A stretch of 64,000 bases of DNA from Citrobacter youngae ATCC 29220 (GTDB lineage Bacteria > Pseudomonadota > Gammaproteobacteria > Enterobacterales > Enterobacteriaceae), in the NCBI RefSeq assembly GCF_000155975.1, contig NZ_GG730303.1, forward strand, positions 611 through 64,610. The letters run 5' to 3'. How positions within the stretch are numbered: position 1 is the stretch's first letter; each line of letters starts with the position of its first letter. Below the pieces are notes generated by a model. That model was not told the DNA's origin, did no database searches, and saw nothing but the letters and a program-made list of their open reading frames with translations. Below, piece by piece: positions 45,844 through 59,089 of this stretch. The position numbers and the translations under genes were made by a program.

Positions 45844-46971
45844 ATGCAAAGCCTTACCCCGACATCGCGTTACCAGCAAGCCCTCAAAGATGGCACTCAT
45901 CAGCCCGATACCGTACAACAAGAAGCCGTGAATCGACTGGAAACGATTTTCCAGGCGCTTTCGACGCCAGCGCGTCCAGCGCCGCAGGAGAGCGGGCTGA
46001 TGGCGCGTTTGGGCAAATTGTGGGGTAAGCGTGAGTCGCCATCCAATGCGCCAGTGCGCGGTCTGTATATGTGGGGGGGCGTCGGGCGAGGGAAAACCTG
46101 GCTGATGGATCTGTTCTACCATAGCCTGCCGGGCGAGCGTAAACAGCGTTTGCACTTTCACCGTTTTATGCTGCGCGTCCATGAAGAGCTGACCGCGCTG
46201 CAGGGGCAGAGCGATCCGCTGGAAATCATCGCCGACCGTTTTAAGGCCGAAACGGACGTGCTGTGCTTTGACGAATTTTTTGTTTCCGATATTACCGACG
46301 CCATGCTGCTTGGCGGCTTAATGAAGGCGCTGTTTGCCCGGGGCATCACATTAGTGGCGACCTCCAATATTCCGCCGGACGATTTGTATCGCAACGGCTT
46401 ACAACGTGCGCGTTTTCTGCCTGCCATTGACGCCATCAAACAGCATTGCGACATCATGAATGTCGACGCTGGCGTCGATTATCGTCTGCGCACCTTAACG
46501 CAGGCGCATTTGTGGTTGTCGCCACTGAATGAGGAAACCCGCCAGCAGATGGATAAGCTGTGGCTGGCATTAGCGGGAACCACAGGTGAACATGCGCCGA
46601 CGCTGGAGATCAATCATCGCCCGATGCCGACGCTGGCCGTAGAAAACCAAACGCTGGCGGTGTCATTCACCACCCTCTGCGTCGATGCCCGTAGTCAGCA
46701 TGACTACATTGCGCTGTCGCGTCTGTTTCACACGGTGCTGCTGTTTGATGTGCCGGTCATGACGACGCTGATGGAAAGTGAAGCGCGGCGCTTTATCGCG
46801 CTGGTGGATGAATTCTACGAGCGTCACGTCAAGCTGGTGGTCAGCGCGGCAACACCGCTCTATGAAATTTATCAGGGCGAGCGCCTGAAGTTTGAATTTC
46901 AGCGTTGTTTGTCGCGTTTGCAGGAGATGCAAAGCGAGGAGTATCTGAAGCGGGAACATTTAGCCGGTTAA
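45844..46971 (+). CDS. zapE: ZapE, FtsZ-associated ATPase
   Basis: This 375-residue AFG1-family ATPase destabilises FtsZ rings during constriction, mainly under stress or anaerobiosis. The Walker A loop is GGVGRGKTW near residue 80 and the Walker B is LCFDEFFV. It is transcribed divergently from zapG. The length equals E. coli ZapE. Confidence 0.95.
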   Translation: MQSLTPTSRYQQALKDGTHQPDTVQQEAVNRLETIFQALSTPARPAPQESGLMARLGKLWGKRESPSNAPVRGLYMWGGVGRGKTWLMDLFYHSLPGERKQRLHFHRFMLRVHEELTALQGQSDPLEIIADRFKAETDVLCFDEFFVSDITDAMLLGGLMKALFARGITLVATSNIPPDDLYRNGLQRARFLPAIDAIKQHCDIMNVDAGVDYRLRTLTQAHLWLSPLNEETRQQMDKLWLALAGTTGEHAPTLEINHRPMPTLAVENQTLAVSFTTLCVDARSQHDYIALSRLFHTVLLFDVPVMTTLMESEARRFIALVDEFYERHVKLVVSAATPLYEIYQGERLKFEFQRCLSRLQEMQSEEYLKREHLAG

Positions 46972-47019
46972 ACCTGCCGCAAATCACATAAAGGGGTCGA
47001 TCTTTGACCCTGACTTCTC

Positions 47020-47615
<596 letters not shown>

Positions 47616-47627
47616 TCGGGATTATAG

Positions 47628-48023
<396 letters not shown>

Positions 48024-48339
48024 TTGTGCTCTGCTTCGGCAGACGACAATTTGCGAAAAAACCCGCTTCGGCGGGTTTTTTTATAACGATTTCTCTGCAT
48101 AGATCCATGGTAATCCGCTGATTGCCACCTCTTTTTCCCCATTTCAAGAATCGACTCACCACAACGGTCACAAAATCTGGTAAACTATCATCCAATTTTC
48201 TGCCCAAATGTCAGGTATCGCTCATTTTTTGTTTGTATTTTGAACAGTAATAGCTTTCCTGGGTCTGGGTGACATCACTTCTGGCTGGCCACTGAGTGGC
48301 TGGTAGCAGTAAAAATTCTGAATATACCTGGAGGTTTTC
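48024..48339 (+). other. rpsI-sspA gap with sspA promoter region
   Basis: These 316 bases without a gene contain the rpsI terminator (48056-48083) and then the sspA upstream region. The hairpin-like GCTGGCCACTGAGTGGC lies about 50 bases before sspA. No clear promoter could be fixed. Confidence 0.5.
48056..48083 (+). terminator. Terminator of rplM-rpsI
   Basis: AAACCCGC, a TTCG tetraloop and GCGGGTTT are followed by a T run, about 35 bases after the rpsI stop. Confidence 0.93.
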
Positions 48340-48978
48340 ATGGCTGTCGCTGCCAACAAACGTTCGGTAATGACGCTGTTTTCTGGTCCTACTGACATCT
48401 ATAGCCATCAGGTCCGCATCGTGCTGGCTGAAAAAGGTGTTAGTTTCGAGATTGAGCACGTGGAGAAGGACAATCCACCTCAGGATCTGATCGACCTCAA
48501 CCCGAATCAGAGCGTACCGACACTGGTGGATCGTGAGCTGACCCTGTGGGAATCTCGCATCATTATGGAATACCTGGATGAGCGCTTCCCGCATCCGCCG
48601 CTGATGCCGGTTTACCCGGTTGCGCGTGGTGAAAGTCGCCTGTACATGCAGCGTATCGAAAAAGACTGGTACACGCTGATGAACGTCATCGTGAACGGTT
48701 CTGCTTCTGAAGCCGAGGTCGCGCGTAAGCGTCTGCGCGAAGAGCTGCTGGCAATTGCGCCCGTATTCGGTCAGAAACCTTATTTCCTGAGCGATGAGTT
48801 CAGCTTGGTAGACTGCTACCTGGCGCCGCTGCTGTGGCGTTTACCGCAGCTGGGTATTGAATTCAACGGCGCGGGTTCGAAAGAACTGAAAGGGTACATG
48901 ACTCGCGTCTTTGAACGCGATTCTTTCCTGGCTTCTCTGACTGAGCCTGAACGTGAAATGCGTCTGGGCCGGGGTTAA
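48340..48978 (+). CDS. sspA: SspA, stringent starvation protein A
   Basis: This 212-residue RNA polymerase-associated protein has a glutathione-transferase fold but no enzyme activity. It helps phage P1 late transcription and acid and stationary-phase survival in E. coli. It begins MAVAANKRSVMTLFSGPTD, with the thioredoxin-like half first and an all-helical half after about residue 95. TGGAGG precedes the ATG. It is co-transcribed with sspB. Confidence 0.97.
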   Translation: MAVAANKRSVMTLFSGPTDIYSHQVRIVLAEKGVSFEIEHVEKDNPPQDLIDLNPNQSVPTLVDRELTLWESRIIMEYLDERFPHPPLMPVYPVARGESRLYMQRIEKDWYTLMNVIVNGSASEAEVARKRLREELLAIAPVFGQKPYFLSDEFSLVDCYLAPLLWRLPQLGIEFNGAGSKELKGYMTRVFERDSFLASLTEPEREMRLGRG

Positions 48979-48983
48979 CCTGT

Positions 48984-49487
48984 ATGGATTTGCCACAGCT
49001 AACACCACGCCGTCCGTATCTGCTGCGCGCATTCTATGAGTGGTTGTTAGACAATCAGCTCACGCCGCATCTGGTGGTGGATGTGACGCTCCAGGACGTG
49101 CAGGTTCCGATGGAATACGCACGTGACGGGCAAATAGTTCTGAACATTGCGCCGCGTGCGGTGGGTAACCTGGAACTGGCTAACGATGAAGTGCGCTTTA
49201 ACGCGCGCTTCGGCGGTGTGCCGCGTCAGGTTTCTGTGCCGATGGCTGCAGTTCTGGCGATTTATGCCCGTGAAAACGGCGCCGGTACGATGTTCGAACC
49301 GGAAGCCGCCTACGACGAAGATGTCGCCAGCTTAAATGATGATGACAACGACGCGTCTGGTTTTGAGAGTGAAACGGTCATGTCGGTCATTGATGGCGAT
49401 AAGCCTGACAATGGCGACGACAACGATCCGGATGACACTCCGCCGCCTCCTCGCGGTGGGCGTCCAGCGCTGCGCGTAGTGAAGTAA
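48984..49487 (+). CDS. sspB: SspB, ClpXP specificity factor
   Basis: This 167-residue adaptor binds ssrA-tagged proteins and RseA fragments and delivers them to ClpXP. The folded part (about residues 1-115) is followed by an acidic flexible linker. The C-terminal ClpX-docking tail is RGGRPALRVVK. It lies 5 bases after sspA. Confidence 0.97.
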   Translation: MDLPQLTPRRPYLLRAFYEWLLDNQLTPHLVVDVTLQDVQVPMEYARDGQIVLNIAPRAVGNLELANDEVRFNARFGGVPRQVSVPMAAVLAIYARENGAGTMFEPEAAYDEDVASLNDDDNDASGFESETVMSVIDGDKPDNGDDNDPDDTPPPPRGGRPALRVVK

Positions 49488-49492
49488 CAATC

Positions 49493-49517
49493 AAACAGGC
49501 CCTTTGGGCCTGTTTTG
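49493..49517. terminator. Terminator between sspB and dcuD
   Basis: A perfect 10-bp stem (AAACAGGCCC / GGGCCTGTTT) with a TTT loop sits between these convergent genes. Confidence 0.9.
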
Positions 49518-49533
49518 CTTTCTGTGCCTGCCA

Positions 49534-50901
49534 TCAATAAAACAGTGCGATGGTGACTATCATGTTCACCACAAATCCCACCGCCATCGGAATAGCGGTA
49601 CGCTTTACCACCTCAAAGGGCGACACGCCGGCAATACCTGACGTCACGACAATCACCGCGGTAATGGGTGACACCGCGCGGGCCAGCGTTGTGGCAAAAT
49701 GCATCGGCATAATCATCACTACCGCAGGAATATGCAGCCCGGCGGCAATATCCGGAATGAGGCTGGCAAAAGACATAAACGGCGCGTTGCCTGATCCCAT
49801 GACGATCGCGCAGGCGGCGATGACCACGGCCATAATGATCATCACGCCGATGCCGCCAAGGCCGGAGTGTTCCGCGCCTTTTATTACCGCGTCGACTGTG
49901 CCGATAGTCGTCAACCCTTTCGCAAAGATCTCACCGGCGACCACCAGCGTGACAACGTTGGCAAACTGCGTCCCCATACCGTCAAAAAAAGCCTGCACAT
50001 CATCCATCGTTTTGCGTAGATCATGTTTATGCAGGAATTCGACAAACATGGTCAGCGTCATGCTCATCAGCATCACCACCACCAGATTCAGTTCAGCCTG
50101 CATGAGTCCCATATGTGCCAGCAACAGCGAGCCCAGCATCAGGATCAGCGGCATCACCGGTAAGATGGCGTAATACAGCGGAGGAACGTCTTCCAGCGTT
50201 TTTTGCTCCGCGAATCCATTGCTTTCCGGTACTGCTTGTTGATCAAACCGACGCTGCACGAAAAAGTGGGCGACGGCAACGGCGATAATGACGCATGAGG
50301 CGACGGGAAGCTGATAATGGAAGAAGTAGGTGGCGATTTTCATGCCCGCGACCTGTGCGGCAAATATCGAGTTGGTTTCCAGAATACCCCATTCAATCGA
50401 CATCGACGTGGCAATGACCGCAACTGCGGATAAACGACTCACGCCAAGGCTGACCAGCGTTGGGAAAAGCGTCACCATCAGCAGCATACCTAACCCGGAA
50501 GCGCTGGTAATGAACTGCGCCATGATCTGCCCAATCACATAGGTGGCGGCCAGCACGACATAGGGCGAACGGATTAATTTCAGCGGGCGGCTTAACAGGC
50601 TAACCATCGCTCTGCTGGCCCCCATCTTGTCCATATAACGGGCATAACCGCCCACCGCCATGATGGATAAACCCAGCCCGGCCGCGCGATTTGAGAGCAT
50701 GCGCAGAATTTCGTTGTAAATATCGACCAGCAGATAGCCGCTGCTTTTATCATCAGCGACCAGCGCGCCGTAACCCAGCCAGACGCCGCAGATCATCAGG
50801 AAGATCCCGGCGGCAGCCAGCACTACCTGAGGTTTGTAGTTTTTGAGGATCAAGTAACCCATCGTTAATAAAACGATGACAGAGATAATGATGCCGAACA
50901 T
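49534..50901 (-). CDS. dcuD: DcuD, DcuC-family C4-dicarboxylate transporter
   Basis: This 455-residue inner-membrane protein has about 12 hydrophobic segments and belongs to the DcuC family of anaerobic C4-dicarboxylate exchangers. E. coli DcuD (YhcL) is at the same place beside nanR, but its substrate is not established. ATG 50901 was chosen over 50958 because GGAGTG lies upstream and the length equals E. coli DcuD. Confidence 0.93.
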   Translation of the reverse strand: MFGIIISVIVLLTMGYLILKNYKPQVVLAAAGIFLMICGVWLGYGALVADDKSSGYLLVDIYNEILRMLSNRAAGLGLSIMAVGGYARYMDKMGASRAMVSLLSRPLKLIRSPYVVLAATYVIGQIMAQFITSASGLGMLLMVTLFPTLVSLGVSRLSAVAVIATSMSIEWGILETNSIFAAQVAGMKIATYFFHYQLPVASCVIIAVAVAHFFVQRRFDQQAVPESNGFAEQKTLEDVPPLYYAILPVMPLILMLGSLLLAHMGLMQAELNLVVVMLMSMTLTMFVEFLHKHDLRKTMDDVQAFFDGMGTQFANVVTLVVAGEIFAKGLTTIGTVDAVIKGAEHSGLGGIGVMIIMAVVIAACAIVMGSGNAPFMSFASLIPDIAAGLHIPAVVMIMPMHFATTLARAVSPITAVIVVTSGIAGVSPFEVVKRTAIPMAVGFVVNMIVTIALFY

Positions 50902-51268
50902 TGTTTCACTCCATGCCAGAGAAGAAGATAAATCCGGTAATAACGCTGTTATCAACACGGATGTTATATTTTTCCGGGTCCTTTTTATGGAGTGGATATC
51001 TTATTTTTAATTCAATGTATAATTTATTTTTCGTTATAAAATAGTGGGTTATGATAAATTATCACGTTCATATTCATAAATTTCACGAAGCTGATATCGT
51101 CTGGTTTAATTAAAGATAATCAGCATGCTTAAGCTAATTTAATATCACTGTTAAATATAGTATTCATCAGTCGGCCTGTCTGAATGACCATCATTTCACC
51201 CTGCTTTCGATCCTGTGTTAGGATAAACCCGCTGCTGTTTGCCACCACGACTTAGCTGAATAGGCCCT
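50902..51268. other. dcuD-nanR divergent control region
   Basis: These 367 bases are AT-rich at 50990-51180 and lack a gene. Promoters of both flanking genes must lie here, but no pair stands out clearly. Confidence 0.5.
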
Positions 51269-52051
51269 ATGAACGCATTTGATTCGCAAGCTGAAAACTC
51301 TCCATCCACCATTGGCCGTAGCTTACGCAGCCGCCCGCTGGCGCGTAAAAAACTGTCTGAAATGGTTGAAGAAGAACTGGAGCAGATGATTCGTCGCCGG
51401 GAATTTGGCGAGGGGGAACAGTTGCCGTCAGAGCGGGAGCTGATGGCCTTCTTTAACGTGGGCCGTCCTTCCGTACGTGAAGCGTTGGCGGCGTTAAAGC
51501 GCAAAGGTCTGGTACAAATCAACAACGGCGAGCGCGCCCGCGTTTCCCGCCCTTCGGCTGATACCATTATCAGCGAGCTGTCCGGTATGGCGAAAGATTT
51601 CCTCTCCCATCCCGGCGGCATTGCCCACTTCGAGCAGCTGCGGCTGTTCTTTGAATCAAGCCTGGTGCGTTATGCCGCCGAACATGCCACTGACGAGCAA
51701 ATCGACCGGCTGGCGAAGGCGCTGGAGATCAACAGCCAGTCGCTGGATGACAATGCGCTGTTCATTCGCTCGGACGTTGATTTTCACCGGGTACTGGCGG
51801 AGATCCCCGGTAACCCCATCTTTATGGCAATCCATGTGGCGCTGTTAGACTGGCTGATCGCCGCCCGCCCGACCGTTCCGGATCAAGAGCTGTATGAGCA
51901 CAATAGCGTGAGCTATCAGCAGCATATCGCTATTGTCGAGGCGATTCGCCAGCGCGATCCTGAAGAAGCCGACCGCGCACTGCAAGAACACCTCAACAGC
52001 GTTTCCGCCACCTGGCACGCCTTCAGCAAAAATAAAAAATTGCGTAAGTGA
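51269..52051 (+). CDS. nanR: NanR, GntR-family repressor of sialic acid genes
   Basis: This 260-residue FadR-subfamily regulator represses nanATEKQ and is released by N-acetylneuraminate. The N-terminal wHTH is at about residues 30-100 ([29 protein letters not shown]). The helical effector domain with metal-binding histidines follows. It lies just upstream of nanA, and its GGTATA operator is present there. Confidence 0.95.
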   Translation: MNAFDSQAENSPSTIGRSLRSRPLARKKLSEMVEEELEQMIRRREFGEGEQLPSERELMAFFNVGRPSVREALAALKRKGLVQINNGERARVSRPSADTIISELSGMAKDFLSHPGGIAHFEQLRLFFESSLVRYAAEHATDEQIDRLAKALEINSQSLDDNALFIRSDVDFHRVLAEIPGNPIFMAIHVALLDWLIAARPTVPDQELYEHNSVSYQQHIAIVEAIRQRDPEEADRALQEHLNSVSATWHAFSKNKKLRK

Positions 52052-52082
52052 TCGCGATCCTGACGATCGTTTAAACCCAAAA

Positions 52083-52196
52083 TCATTCAAGTCGCATCAA
52101 GGCGGCAAGAGAGCGAGTCCCCTGGAGCATAGATAACTATGTGACAGGGGGGGAGCGAACGCAGCCAACGCAGAGGCGGCTCGAAGGATGAAGAGT
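52083..52196. repeat. ERIC (IRU) element
   Basis: About 114 bases match the enterobacterial repetitive intergenic consensus. The ends are inverted (TCATTCAAGTCGCATCAAGG against TCATCCTTCGAGCCGCC). The core has GAGTCCCCTGGAGCATAG...AACTATGTGACAGGGGGGAG followed by CGCAGCCAACGCAGAGG. It lies between nanR and the nanA operator. Confidence 0.9.
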
Positions 52197-52253
52197 TTAG
52201 TGAAGCAGATCGCATTATAAGCGTTCTGTATTGTATTGCTGCTTATTTGATCT

Positions 52254-52276
52254 GGTATAACAGGTATAAAGGTATG
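52254..52276 (+). promoter_or_regulatory. NanR operator before nanA
   Basis: Three direct repeats of the NanR half-site occur: GGTATA at 52254-52259, GGTATA at 52263-52268 and GGTATG at 52271-52276. They lie 36 bases before nanA. The spacing is that of the E. coli nan operator; only the last base of the third repeat departs from the motif. Confidence 0.9.
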
Positions 52277-52311
52277 TAGTCAGATAACACTAATCATCGT
52301 CAGAGGTCGTT

Positions 52312-53205
52312 ATGGCAAGAGATTTAAAAGGCGTAATGCCAGCGTTGTTAACCCCATTCGATAACCAACAGCGGCTGGACGTTGAGAGCCTGCGCCGCTT
52401 GGTGCGTTTCAACATTGGTCAGGGGGTCGACGGGCTTTATGTCGGTGGCTCCACGGGTGAGGCCTTTGTGCAAAACCGCGCTGAAAGAGAGCAGGTGCTG
52501 GAAATCGTTGCCGAAGAGGCGAAAGGCAAGGTAACGCTTATCGCCCACGTTGGCACGGTGAGCACCGAAGAGAGCCAGCAGCTGGCGAGCGCCGCGCATC
52601 GCTACGGCTTTGATGCGGTTTCGGCCGTTACGCCGTTTTACTATCCGTTCAGCTTTGAAGAGCACTGCGACCACTACCGCGCAATTATTGATTCAGCGAA
52701 TGGATTGCCGATGGTGGTCTATAACATCCCTGCGCTGAGCGGCGTGAAACTGACGCTGGATCAGATCAACACGCTGGTGACGCTACCCGGAGTGGGGGCG
52801 CTGAAGCAAACCTCCGGCGATCTCTATCAGATGGAACAGATCCGCCGCGCTCACCCCGATCTGGTGCTTTATAACGGTTATGACGAGATCTTCGCTTCGG
52901 GTCTGCTGGCGGGCGCAGATGGCGGTATCGGCAGTACTTACAACATCATGGGATGGCGTTATCAGGGAATTGTGAAAGCGCTCAAAGAAGGCGACGTTCG
53001 GACGGCGCAAAAGCTGCAAACCGAGTGCAATAAGGTTATCGATCTGCTCATTAAGGTTGGCGTGTTCCGCGGCCTGAAAACGGTACTCCACTATATGGAC
53101 GTGGTTTCTGTTCCGCTGTGTCGCAAGCCGTTTGCCCCGGTAGATGAACGCTATCTGCCAGAACTGAAAGCGCTGGCTAACCAACTGCTGGCGGAAAAGG
53201 CGTAA
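52312..53205 (+). CDS. nanA: NanA, N-acetylneuraminate lyase
   Basis: This 297-residue class I aldolase splits sialic acid into ManNAc and pyruvate. The Schiff-base lysine is in [13 protein letters not shown], the partner tyrosine in [12 protein letters not shown], and the carboxylate-binding GGSTGEAF is near residue 45. It is the first gene of nanATEKQ, with AGAGG before ATG 52312. Confidence 0.97.
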   Translation: MARDLKGVMPALLTPFDNQQRLDVESLRRLVRFNIGQGVDGLYVGGSTGEAFVQNRAEREQVLEIVAEEAKGKVTLIAHVGTVSTEESQQLASAAHRYGFDAVSAVTPFYYPFSFEEHCDHYRAIIDSANGLPMVVYNIPALSGVKLTLDQINTLVTLPGVGALKQTSGDLYQMEQIRRAHPDLVLYNGYDEIFASGLLAGADGGIGSTYNIMGWRYQGIVKALKEGDVRTAQKLQTECNKVIDLLIKVGVFRGLKTVLHYMDVVSVPLCRKPFAPVDERYLPELKALANQLLAEKA

Positions 53206-53253
53206 TCGCGGGTCGCCGGGGGCGCTTCGCTCGCCCGGCCTGGATTTTCGACC

Positions 53254-53287
53254 GTAGGCCGGATCGGGCAAAGCCGCTATCCGGCAT
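53254..53287. repeat. REP element between nanA and nanT
   Basis: GTAGGCCGGATCGGGC...GCTATCCGGCA is a REP unit. A GC-rich hairpin (GCCGGGGGCG...CGCCCGGC, 53216-53239) precedes it. Such intra-operon elements often stabilise the upstream mRNA. Confidence 0.8.
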
Positions 53288-53314
53288 AACAACAAAAATC
53301 GTCGGGAGAGTAAA

Positions 53315-54805
53315 ATGAGTACTTCTACCCAGAGCATCCCGTGGTATCGCCATCTCAATCGGGCGCAATGGCGGGCATTTTCTGCCGCCTGGCTGGGATA
53401 TTTACTTGATGGTTTTGATTTTGTGTTAATTGCCCTTGTGCTGACGGAAGTACAAGGCGAATTCGGTCTGACGACGGTACAGGCTGCCAGTCTGATCTCG
53501 GCCGCCTTTATCTCCCGCTGGTTTGGCGGGTTAATGCTGGGGGCCATGGGCGATCGTTATGGACGCCGCCTGGCGATGGTCACCAGCATCATTCTGTTCT
53601 CTGTGGGGACGCTGGCCTGCGGCTTCGCGCCGGGCTACACCACCATGTTTATCGCCCGTCTGGTGATCGGGATGGGGATGGCCGGTGAGTACGGCTCCAG
53701 CGCCACCTATGTTATTGAAAGCTGGCCTAAACACCTGCGCAACAAGGCCAGCGGTTTCCTGATCTCCGGCTTCTCCGTTGGCGCAGTGGTCGCCGCCCAG
53801 GTTTACAGCCTGGTGGTCCCGGTCTGGGGATGGCGTGCGCTGTTCTTCATCGGCATTCTGCCGATTATCTTCGCCCTCTGGCTGCGTAAAAATATTCCGG
53901 AAGCGGAAGACTGGAAAGAGAAACACGAAGGCAAAGCGCCGGTGCGTACGATGGTGGATATTCTCTACCGGGGCGAGCATCGGGTTATCAATATTCTGAT
54001 GACACTCGCCGCCGCATCCGCGCTGTGGTTCTGCTTTGCGGGCAACCTGCAAAATGCGGCCATTGTGGCGGTTCTCGGGCTGATATGCGCATTCATCTTC
54101 ATTAGCTTTATGGTGCAGGGCAGCGGGAAACGCTGGCCGACGGGCGTCATGCTGATGGTGGTCGTGCTGTTCGCTTTCCTCTATTCATGGCCGATTCAGG
54201 CGCTGCTGCCAACTTATCTGAAAACCGAGCTGCTGTACGACCCGTCTACGGTGGCTAAAGTGCTGTTCTTTAGCGGCTTTGGCGCGGCGGTCGGCTGCTG
54301 CGTCGGTGGGTTCCTTGGCGACTGGCTGGGCACCCGTAAAGCCTATGTCTGTAGCCTGCTGGCCTCACAGTTGCTGATTATTCCGGTATTTGCTATCGGC
54401 GGGGCAAACGTCTGGGTGCTGGGTTTATTGCTGTTTTTCCAGCAGATGCTTGGCCAGGGGATCTCCGGGATCTTACCGAAATTAATTGGCGGCTATTTCG
54501 ACACCGACCAGCGTGCGGCGGGTCTGGGCTTCACCTACAACGTTGGCGCACTGGGCGGGGCGCTGGCGCCGATCATCGGCGCGCTGATAGCCCAACGTCT
54601 GGATCTGGGTACCGCGCTGGGCTCGCTCTCTTTCGGTCTGACATTTGTGGTGATCCTGCTGATTGGTCTCGATATGCCGTCCCGCGTACAGCGCTGGCTG
54701 CGTCCTGAAGCGTTACGCACGCATGACGCTATCGATGGTCGACCGTTTAGCGGGGCCGTGCCGTTCGGCGGTGATAAAAGCGCCATGGTGAAATCCAAAA
54801 CGTAA
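53315..54805 (+). CDS. nanT: NanT, sialic acid:H+ symporter
   Basis: This 496-residue MFS transporter imports N-acetylneuraminate. It has the family motif [10 protein letters not shown] after TM2. Its 14 rather than 12 membrane spans, with an extra pair in the middle, are typical of NanT. The length equals E. coli NanT. GGGAGAG precedes ATG 53315. Confidence 0.96.
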   Translation: MSTSTQSIPWYRHLNRAQWRAFSAAWLGYLLDGFDFVLIALVLTEVQGEFGLTTVQAASLISAAFISRWFGGLMLGAMGDRYGRRLAMVTSIILFSVGTLACGFAPGYTTMFIARLVIGMGMAGEYGSSATYVIESWPKHLRNKASGFLISGFSVGAVVAAQVYSLVVPVWGWRALFFIGILPIIFALWLRKNIPEAEDWKEKHEGKAPVRTMVDILYRGEHRVINILMTLAAASALWFCFAGNLQNAAIVAVLGLICAFIFISFMVQGSGKRWPTGVMLMVVVLFAFLYSWPIQALLPTYLKTELLYDPSTVAKVLFFSGFGAAVGCCVGGFLGDWLGTRKAYVCSLLASQLLIIPVFAIGGANVWVLGLLLFFQQMLGQGISGILPKLIGGYFDTDQRAAGLGFTYNVGALGGALAPIIGALIAQRLDLGTALGSLSFGLTFVVILLIGLDMPSRVQRWLRPEALRTHDAIDGRPFSGAVPFGGDKSAMVKSKT

Positions 54806-54852
54806 TCCAATTGCCCGGCGTAAAGCTGGGCAACAGTGGTAAGGGAAGATGT

Positions 54853-55094
54853 ATGTCGTTACTTGAACAACTGGATAAAAAAATAGCCGCCAACGGCGGA
54901 TTGATTGTCTCCTGCCAGCCTGTTCCTGGCAGTCCGCTGGATAAACCCGAAATTGTCGCCGCGATGGCATTGGCGGCAGAGCAGGCTGGCGAAGCCATGC
55001 GCCACGGGGCGTGGGCGGTTACCGTCAGCTCTGCCATTACCCGACTGGAACATATTTGCCAGTGGTATACCGCGGCGATGAAAAAGACTGTGCT

Positions 55095-55098
<4 letters not shown>
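54853..55098 (+). pseudogene. nanE: NanE with large internal in-frame deletion (81 of about 229 residues)
   Basis: NanE normally converts ManNAc-6-P to GlcNAc-6-P. Here the first 46 residues ([16 protein letters not shown] to LAAEQAG) are joined directly to the last 34 or so ([12 protein letters not shown] to AAMKKTVL). About 148 central residues, with most of the TIM barrel and the catalytic residues, are absent. The conserved GSAIT near the end reads SSAIT. No stop or frameshift is present, and the stop overlaps the nanK start (ATGA). Activity is very unlikely. A second nanE elsewhere in the genome could substitute. Confidence 0.92.
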
Positions 55099-56434
<1,336 letters not shown>

Positions 56435-56448
56435 CGATGAGAGAGGCA

Positions 56449-56481
56449 GTGTCGGATGGCAGGGCGTGCGCCATCCGACAC
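56449..56481. repeat. REP-like hairpin between nanQ and codA
   Basis: A perfect 12-bp stem (GTGTCGGATGGC / GCCATCCGACAC) with a 9-base loop lies between these convergent genes. It could end or protect both transcripts. Confidence 0.83.
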
Positions 56482-56494
56482 GGGATATAACAAC

Positions 56495-57775
56495 TTAGCG
56501 CTTAAACGTCACCGTTTCCGGCTGCGCTAAATGCAGCGTGGTCTGGCTGGGTACCGTCTCGGCAATAACCCGCCCGTGACGAATAGAATATCGCGCAGGC
56601 GTCTGGCGACGAACCGCGTCAAACCCATTCTCTGCCGGTAAAATCACCAGATTCGCGGAATTCCCCACGTTCAGGCCGTAGTCCTGCAAATGCAGCGTTT
56701 TGGCGCTGTGGGTGGTGATCAGATTCAGCCCGTCATTAATTTGCCCGTATCCCATCAGATGGCACACGTGTAACCCCATATGCAGTACCTGTAACATATT
56801 GGCGGTGCCCAATGGATACCACGGATCGAAGACGTCATCATGACCGAAGCAGACGCTGATCTCTGCTTCCAGCATCTCTTTGACGCGCGTGACGCCGCGA
56901 CGTTTAGGGTAGGTGTCAAAACGCCCCTGCAGGTGAATATTCACCAGCGGATTCGCGACAAAGTTAATGCCGGACATTTTCAACAGGCGGAAAAGACGGG
57001 ACGCATACGCGCCGTTATAGGAGTGCATCGCCGTGGTATGGCTGGCGGTCACGCGTTCCCCGATACCATCGCGATGCGCCAGCGCCGCGACGGTTTCAAC
57101 AAAGCGCGATTGTTCATCATCAATTTCGTCGCAGTGGACGTCGATTAGCCTGTCGTACTTCTGCGCCAGGGCGAAAATCTTATGCAGTGATTCAACGCCG
57201 TATTCACGCGTAAATTCAAAGTGGGGGATCGCGCCAATGACGTCGGCACCCAGACGCACGGCTTCCTCTAATAACGCCTCACCGTTGGGATAAGAAAGAA
57301 TGCCCTCTTGCGGGAATGCGACAATCTGCAGCTCCACCCACGGGGCGACCTCTTGCTTCACTTCCAGCATGGCTTTCAGCGCCGTCAGCGTCGGGTCGGA
57401 AACGTCAACGTGGGTACGGACATACTGGATGCCGTTGGCTATCTGCCACTTCAACGTCTGCATGGCGCGGGTTTTCACGTCTTCATGCGTGAGCATCGCC
57501 TTACGTTCAGCCCAACGTTCAATCCCCTCAAACAGCGTACCCGACTGGTTCCAGCTCGGTTCACCCGCGGTTTGCGTGGTGTCCAGATGAATATGTGGCT
57601 CAACGAACGGTGGGATTGCCAGACCGCCCTCGGCATCAAGCACTTCGCCCTGCGGCAACGCAGCGGCGTCCTGAGGCTCAATCCGGCTAAAGCGCCCGTT
57701 TTCAATCGTGAGCTGCCACAATCCTTCGCGTCCCTGTAAACGCGCCTGACGGATGGTGATGTTATTGTTCTGCAT
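56495..57775 (-). CDS. codA: CodA, cytosine deaminase
   Basis: This 426-residue amidohydrolase deaminates cytosine to uracil. Metal ligands are in PHIHLDTTQ and [11 protein letters not shown]. Catalytic residues are in the HCDE segment and [14 protein letters not shown] 57775 overlaps the codB end by 14 bases. E. coli has codBA near lac, so this is a different chromosomal place, shared as far as known with Salmonella. Confidence 0.96.
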   Translation of the reverse strand: MQNNNITIRQARLQGREGLWQLTIENGRFSRIEPQDAAALPQGEVLDAEGGLAIPPFVEPHIHLDTTQTAGEPSWNQSGTLFEGIERWAERKAMLTHEDVKTRAMQTLKWQIANGIQYVRTHVDVSDPTLTALKAMLEVKQEVAPWVELQIVAFPQEGILSYPNGEALLEEAVRLGADVIGAIPHFEFTREYGVESLHKIFALAQKYDRLIDVHCDEIDDEQSRFVETVAALAHRDGIGERVTASHTTAMHSYNGAYASRLFRLLKMSGINFVANPLVNIHLQGRFDTYPKRRGVTRVKEMLEAEISVCFGHDDVFDPWYPLGTANMLQVLHMGLHVCHLMGYGQINDGLNLITTHSAKTLHLQDYGLNVGNSANLVILPAENGFDAVRRQTPARYSIRHGRVIAETVPSQTTLHLAQPETVTFKR

Positions 57776-59015
57776 GGCTGACCTCTGGTGATTTAGCAAG
57801 GCTGCGATTGAAAAGTGGATTCAGCAGGATATAGCTGAATACGCCGCCGAGTACGGCGTTGACTGGCACAATACCGGGAATATAGTGACCGGCGGCAATG
57901 CCCAGTGCAACGGACAGAATAGCTATCCAGTTGACGGTCATAAATCGTGCTTTGCTGAAATCGGCATATCGGCGATGGTTCAGCAGATAGTCGGCGATAA
58001 TCACCCCGCCAATCGGCGGGATCGCTGCCGACAGAAATGTTAGCCAGCCAACAAAGTTATTGTACAGCCACAGCGCGCAAAGCGTGCCGATAATGCCGTT
58101 AGCCACCGACAGCGTGCGGCTGGAAAGGCCGGTCACGTTGGCGAAGCCCAGGCCAGACGCGTACAACGCGTTGTCGTTGGTGGTCCAGATGTTCAGGCCG
58201 AGAACGACAATCGCGGGCAGCAGCAGCCCTTGCGCAATCATCACGTCAGAGATATCCGCCTGGCCGACAGCGGCTGCCCCTGCGGCACCAAAGATAAACA
58301 TCAACGAGTTGCCAAGGAAAAACGCCACCATGGCAATCAGTACCGCACCTTTGGCATTACGACCAAAGCGAACAAAGTCGGCGGTTAACGTACCGGCGCT
58401 AACAAACGAGCCAACCACCAGCGCCAGCGCGGTAGAAAAATTCAGCGGCGTCTGCGGCACAATCGTCTTTAAATGATCCAGCCCGCCCACATCGCTTACC
58501 GCCAGCCACACGGAGTAGCTGCCCAGAATAACGATAGCGGGTACGGCGATGATGGATAAGATAGTCAGCGCTGAGATGCCGAAAAAGATGGTCAGGGTCA
58601 TCAGCAGACCGGAAACCGCAATCAGGATGTTAACGTCGATTCCCGTCGCTTTGCCGACCGGGATAGCAAACATGGCCACACCAACGCCAAACCAGCCTAC
58701 CTGCGTGCCGCCTAATAGCAGAGAAGGAAGCCAGGAACCTTTAACACCGAATGAGTAACGCGCCAGGAGGTGGGTTGAGAGCCCTGTTTTAGCGCCAATA
58801 TAACCGAGGAATGCAGTGTAAATACCGAGGAGAAGATTACCGAAGAGAACTGCCAGGAAGAAATCGTTATAGGAAAGACCGGTACCGAGCGTGCCGCCGG
58901 TCCACATACTGGCGGAAAAAAATGTGAGTCCCAACATGACAAACGTCAGTGGAATCACGCCTTTCCGCGCCGCCAGAGGGACGGGGCCCTGGCTATAATT
59001 GTTGTCCTGCGACAC
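57762..59015 (-). CDS. codB: CodB, cytosine permease
   Basis: This 417-residue NCS1-family transporter has about 12 hydrophobic segments and takes up cytosine with Na+. GTG 59015 was chosen because GGAGG lies four bases upstream and it gives the E. coli N-terminus ([13 protein letters not shown]). An upstream ATG eight codons away is unlikely, since that ATG overlaps the ribosome site. It is the first gene of codBA. Confidence 0.95.
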   Translation of the reverse strand: MSQDNNYSQGPVPLAARKGVIPLTFVMLGLTFFSASMWTGGTLGTGLSYNDFFLAVLFGNLLLGIYTAFLGYIGAKTGLSTHLLARYSFGVKGSWLPSLLLGGTQVGWFGVGVAMFAIPVGKATGIDVNILIAVSGLLMTLTIFFGISALTILSIIAVPAIVILGSYSVWLAVSDVGGLDHLKTIVPQTPLNFSTALALVVGSFVSAGTLTADFVRFGRNAKGAVLIAMVAFFLGNSLMFIFGAAGAAAVGQADISDVMIAQGLLLPAIVVLGLNIWTTNDNALYASGLGFANVTGLSSRTLSVANGIIGTLCALWLYNNFVGWLTFLSAAIPPIGGVIIADYLLNHRRYADFSKARFMTVNWIAILSVALGIAAGHYIPGIVPVNAVLGGVFSYILLNPLFNRSLAKSPEVSHAEQ

Positions 59016-59073
59016 AACGCCTCCATGAATTTTGCCCAAAAAATCCGCCGCATAATATACAGTTCACAGAGAA

Positions 59074-59089
59074 AAGCAAACGTTTCCGT
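59074..59089 (-). promoter_or_regulatory. PurR box in the codBA promoter
   Basis: AAGCAAACGTTTCCGT matches the PurR consensus ANGCAANCGNTTNCNT at every fixed base. It lies 59 bases before codB. A possible -10 TATTAT at 59052-59057 and -35 TTTGCT at 59075-59080 (17-base spacer, minus strand) would place the box over the -35. PurR repression of codBA is known in E. coli. Confidence 0.87.
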
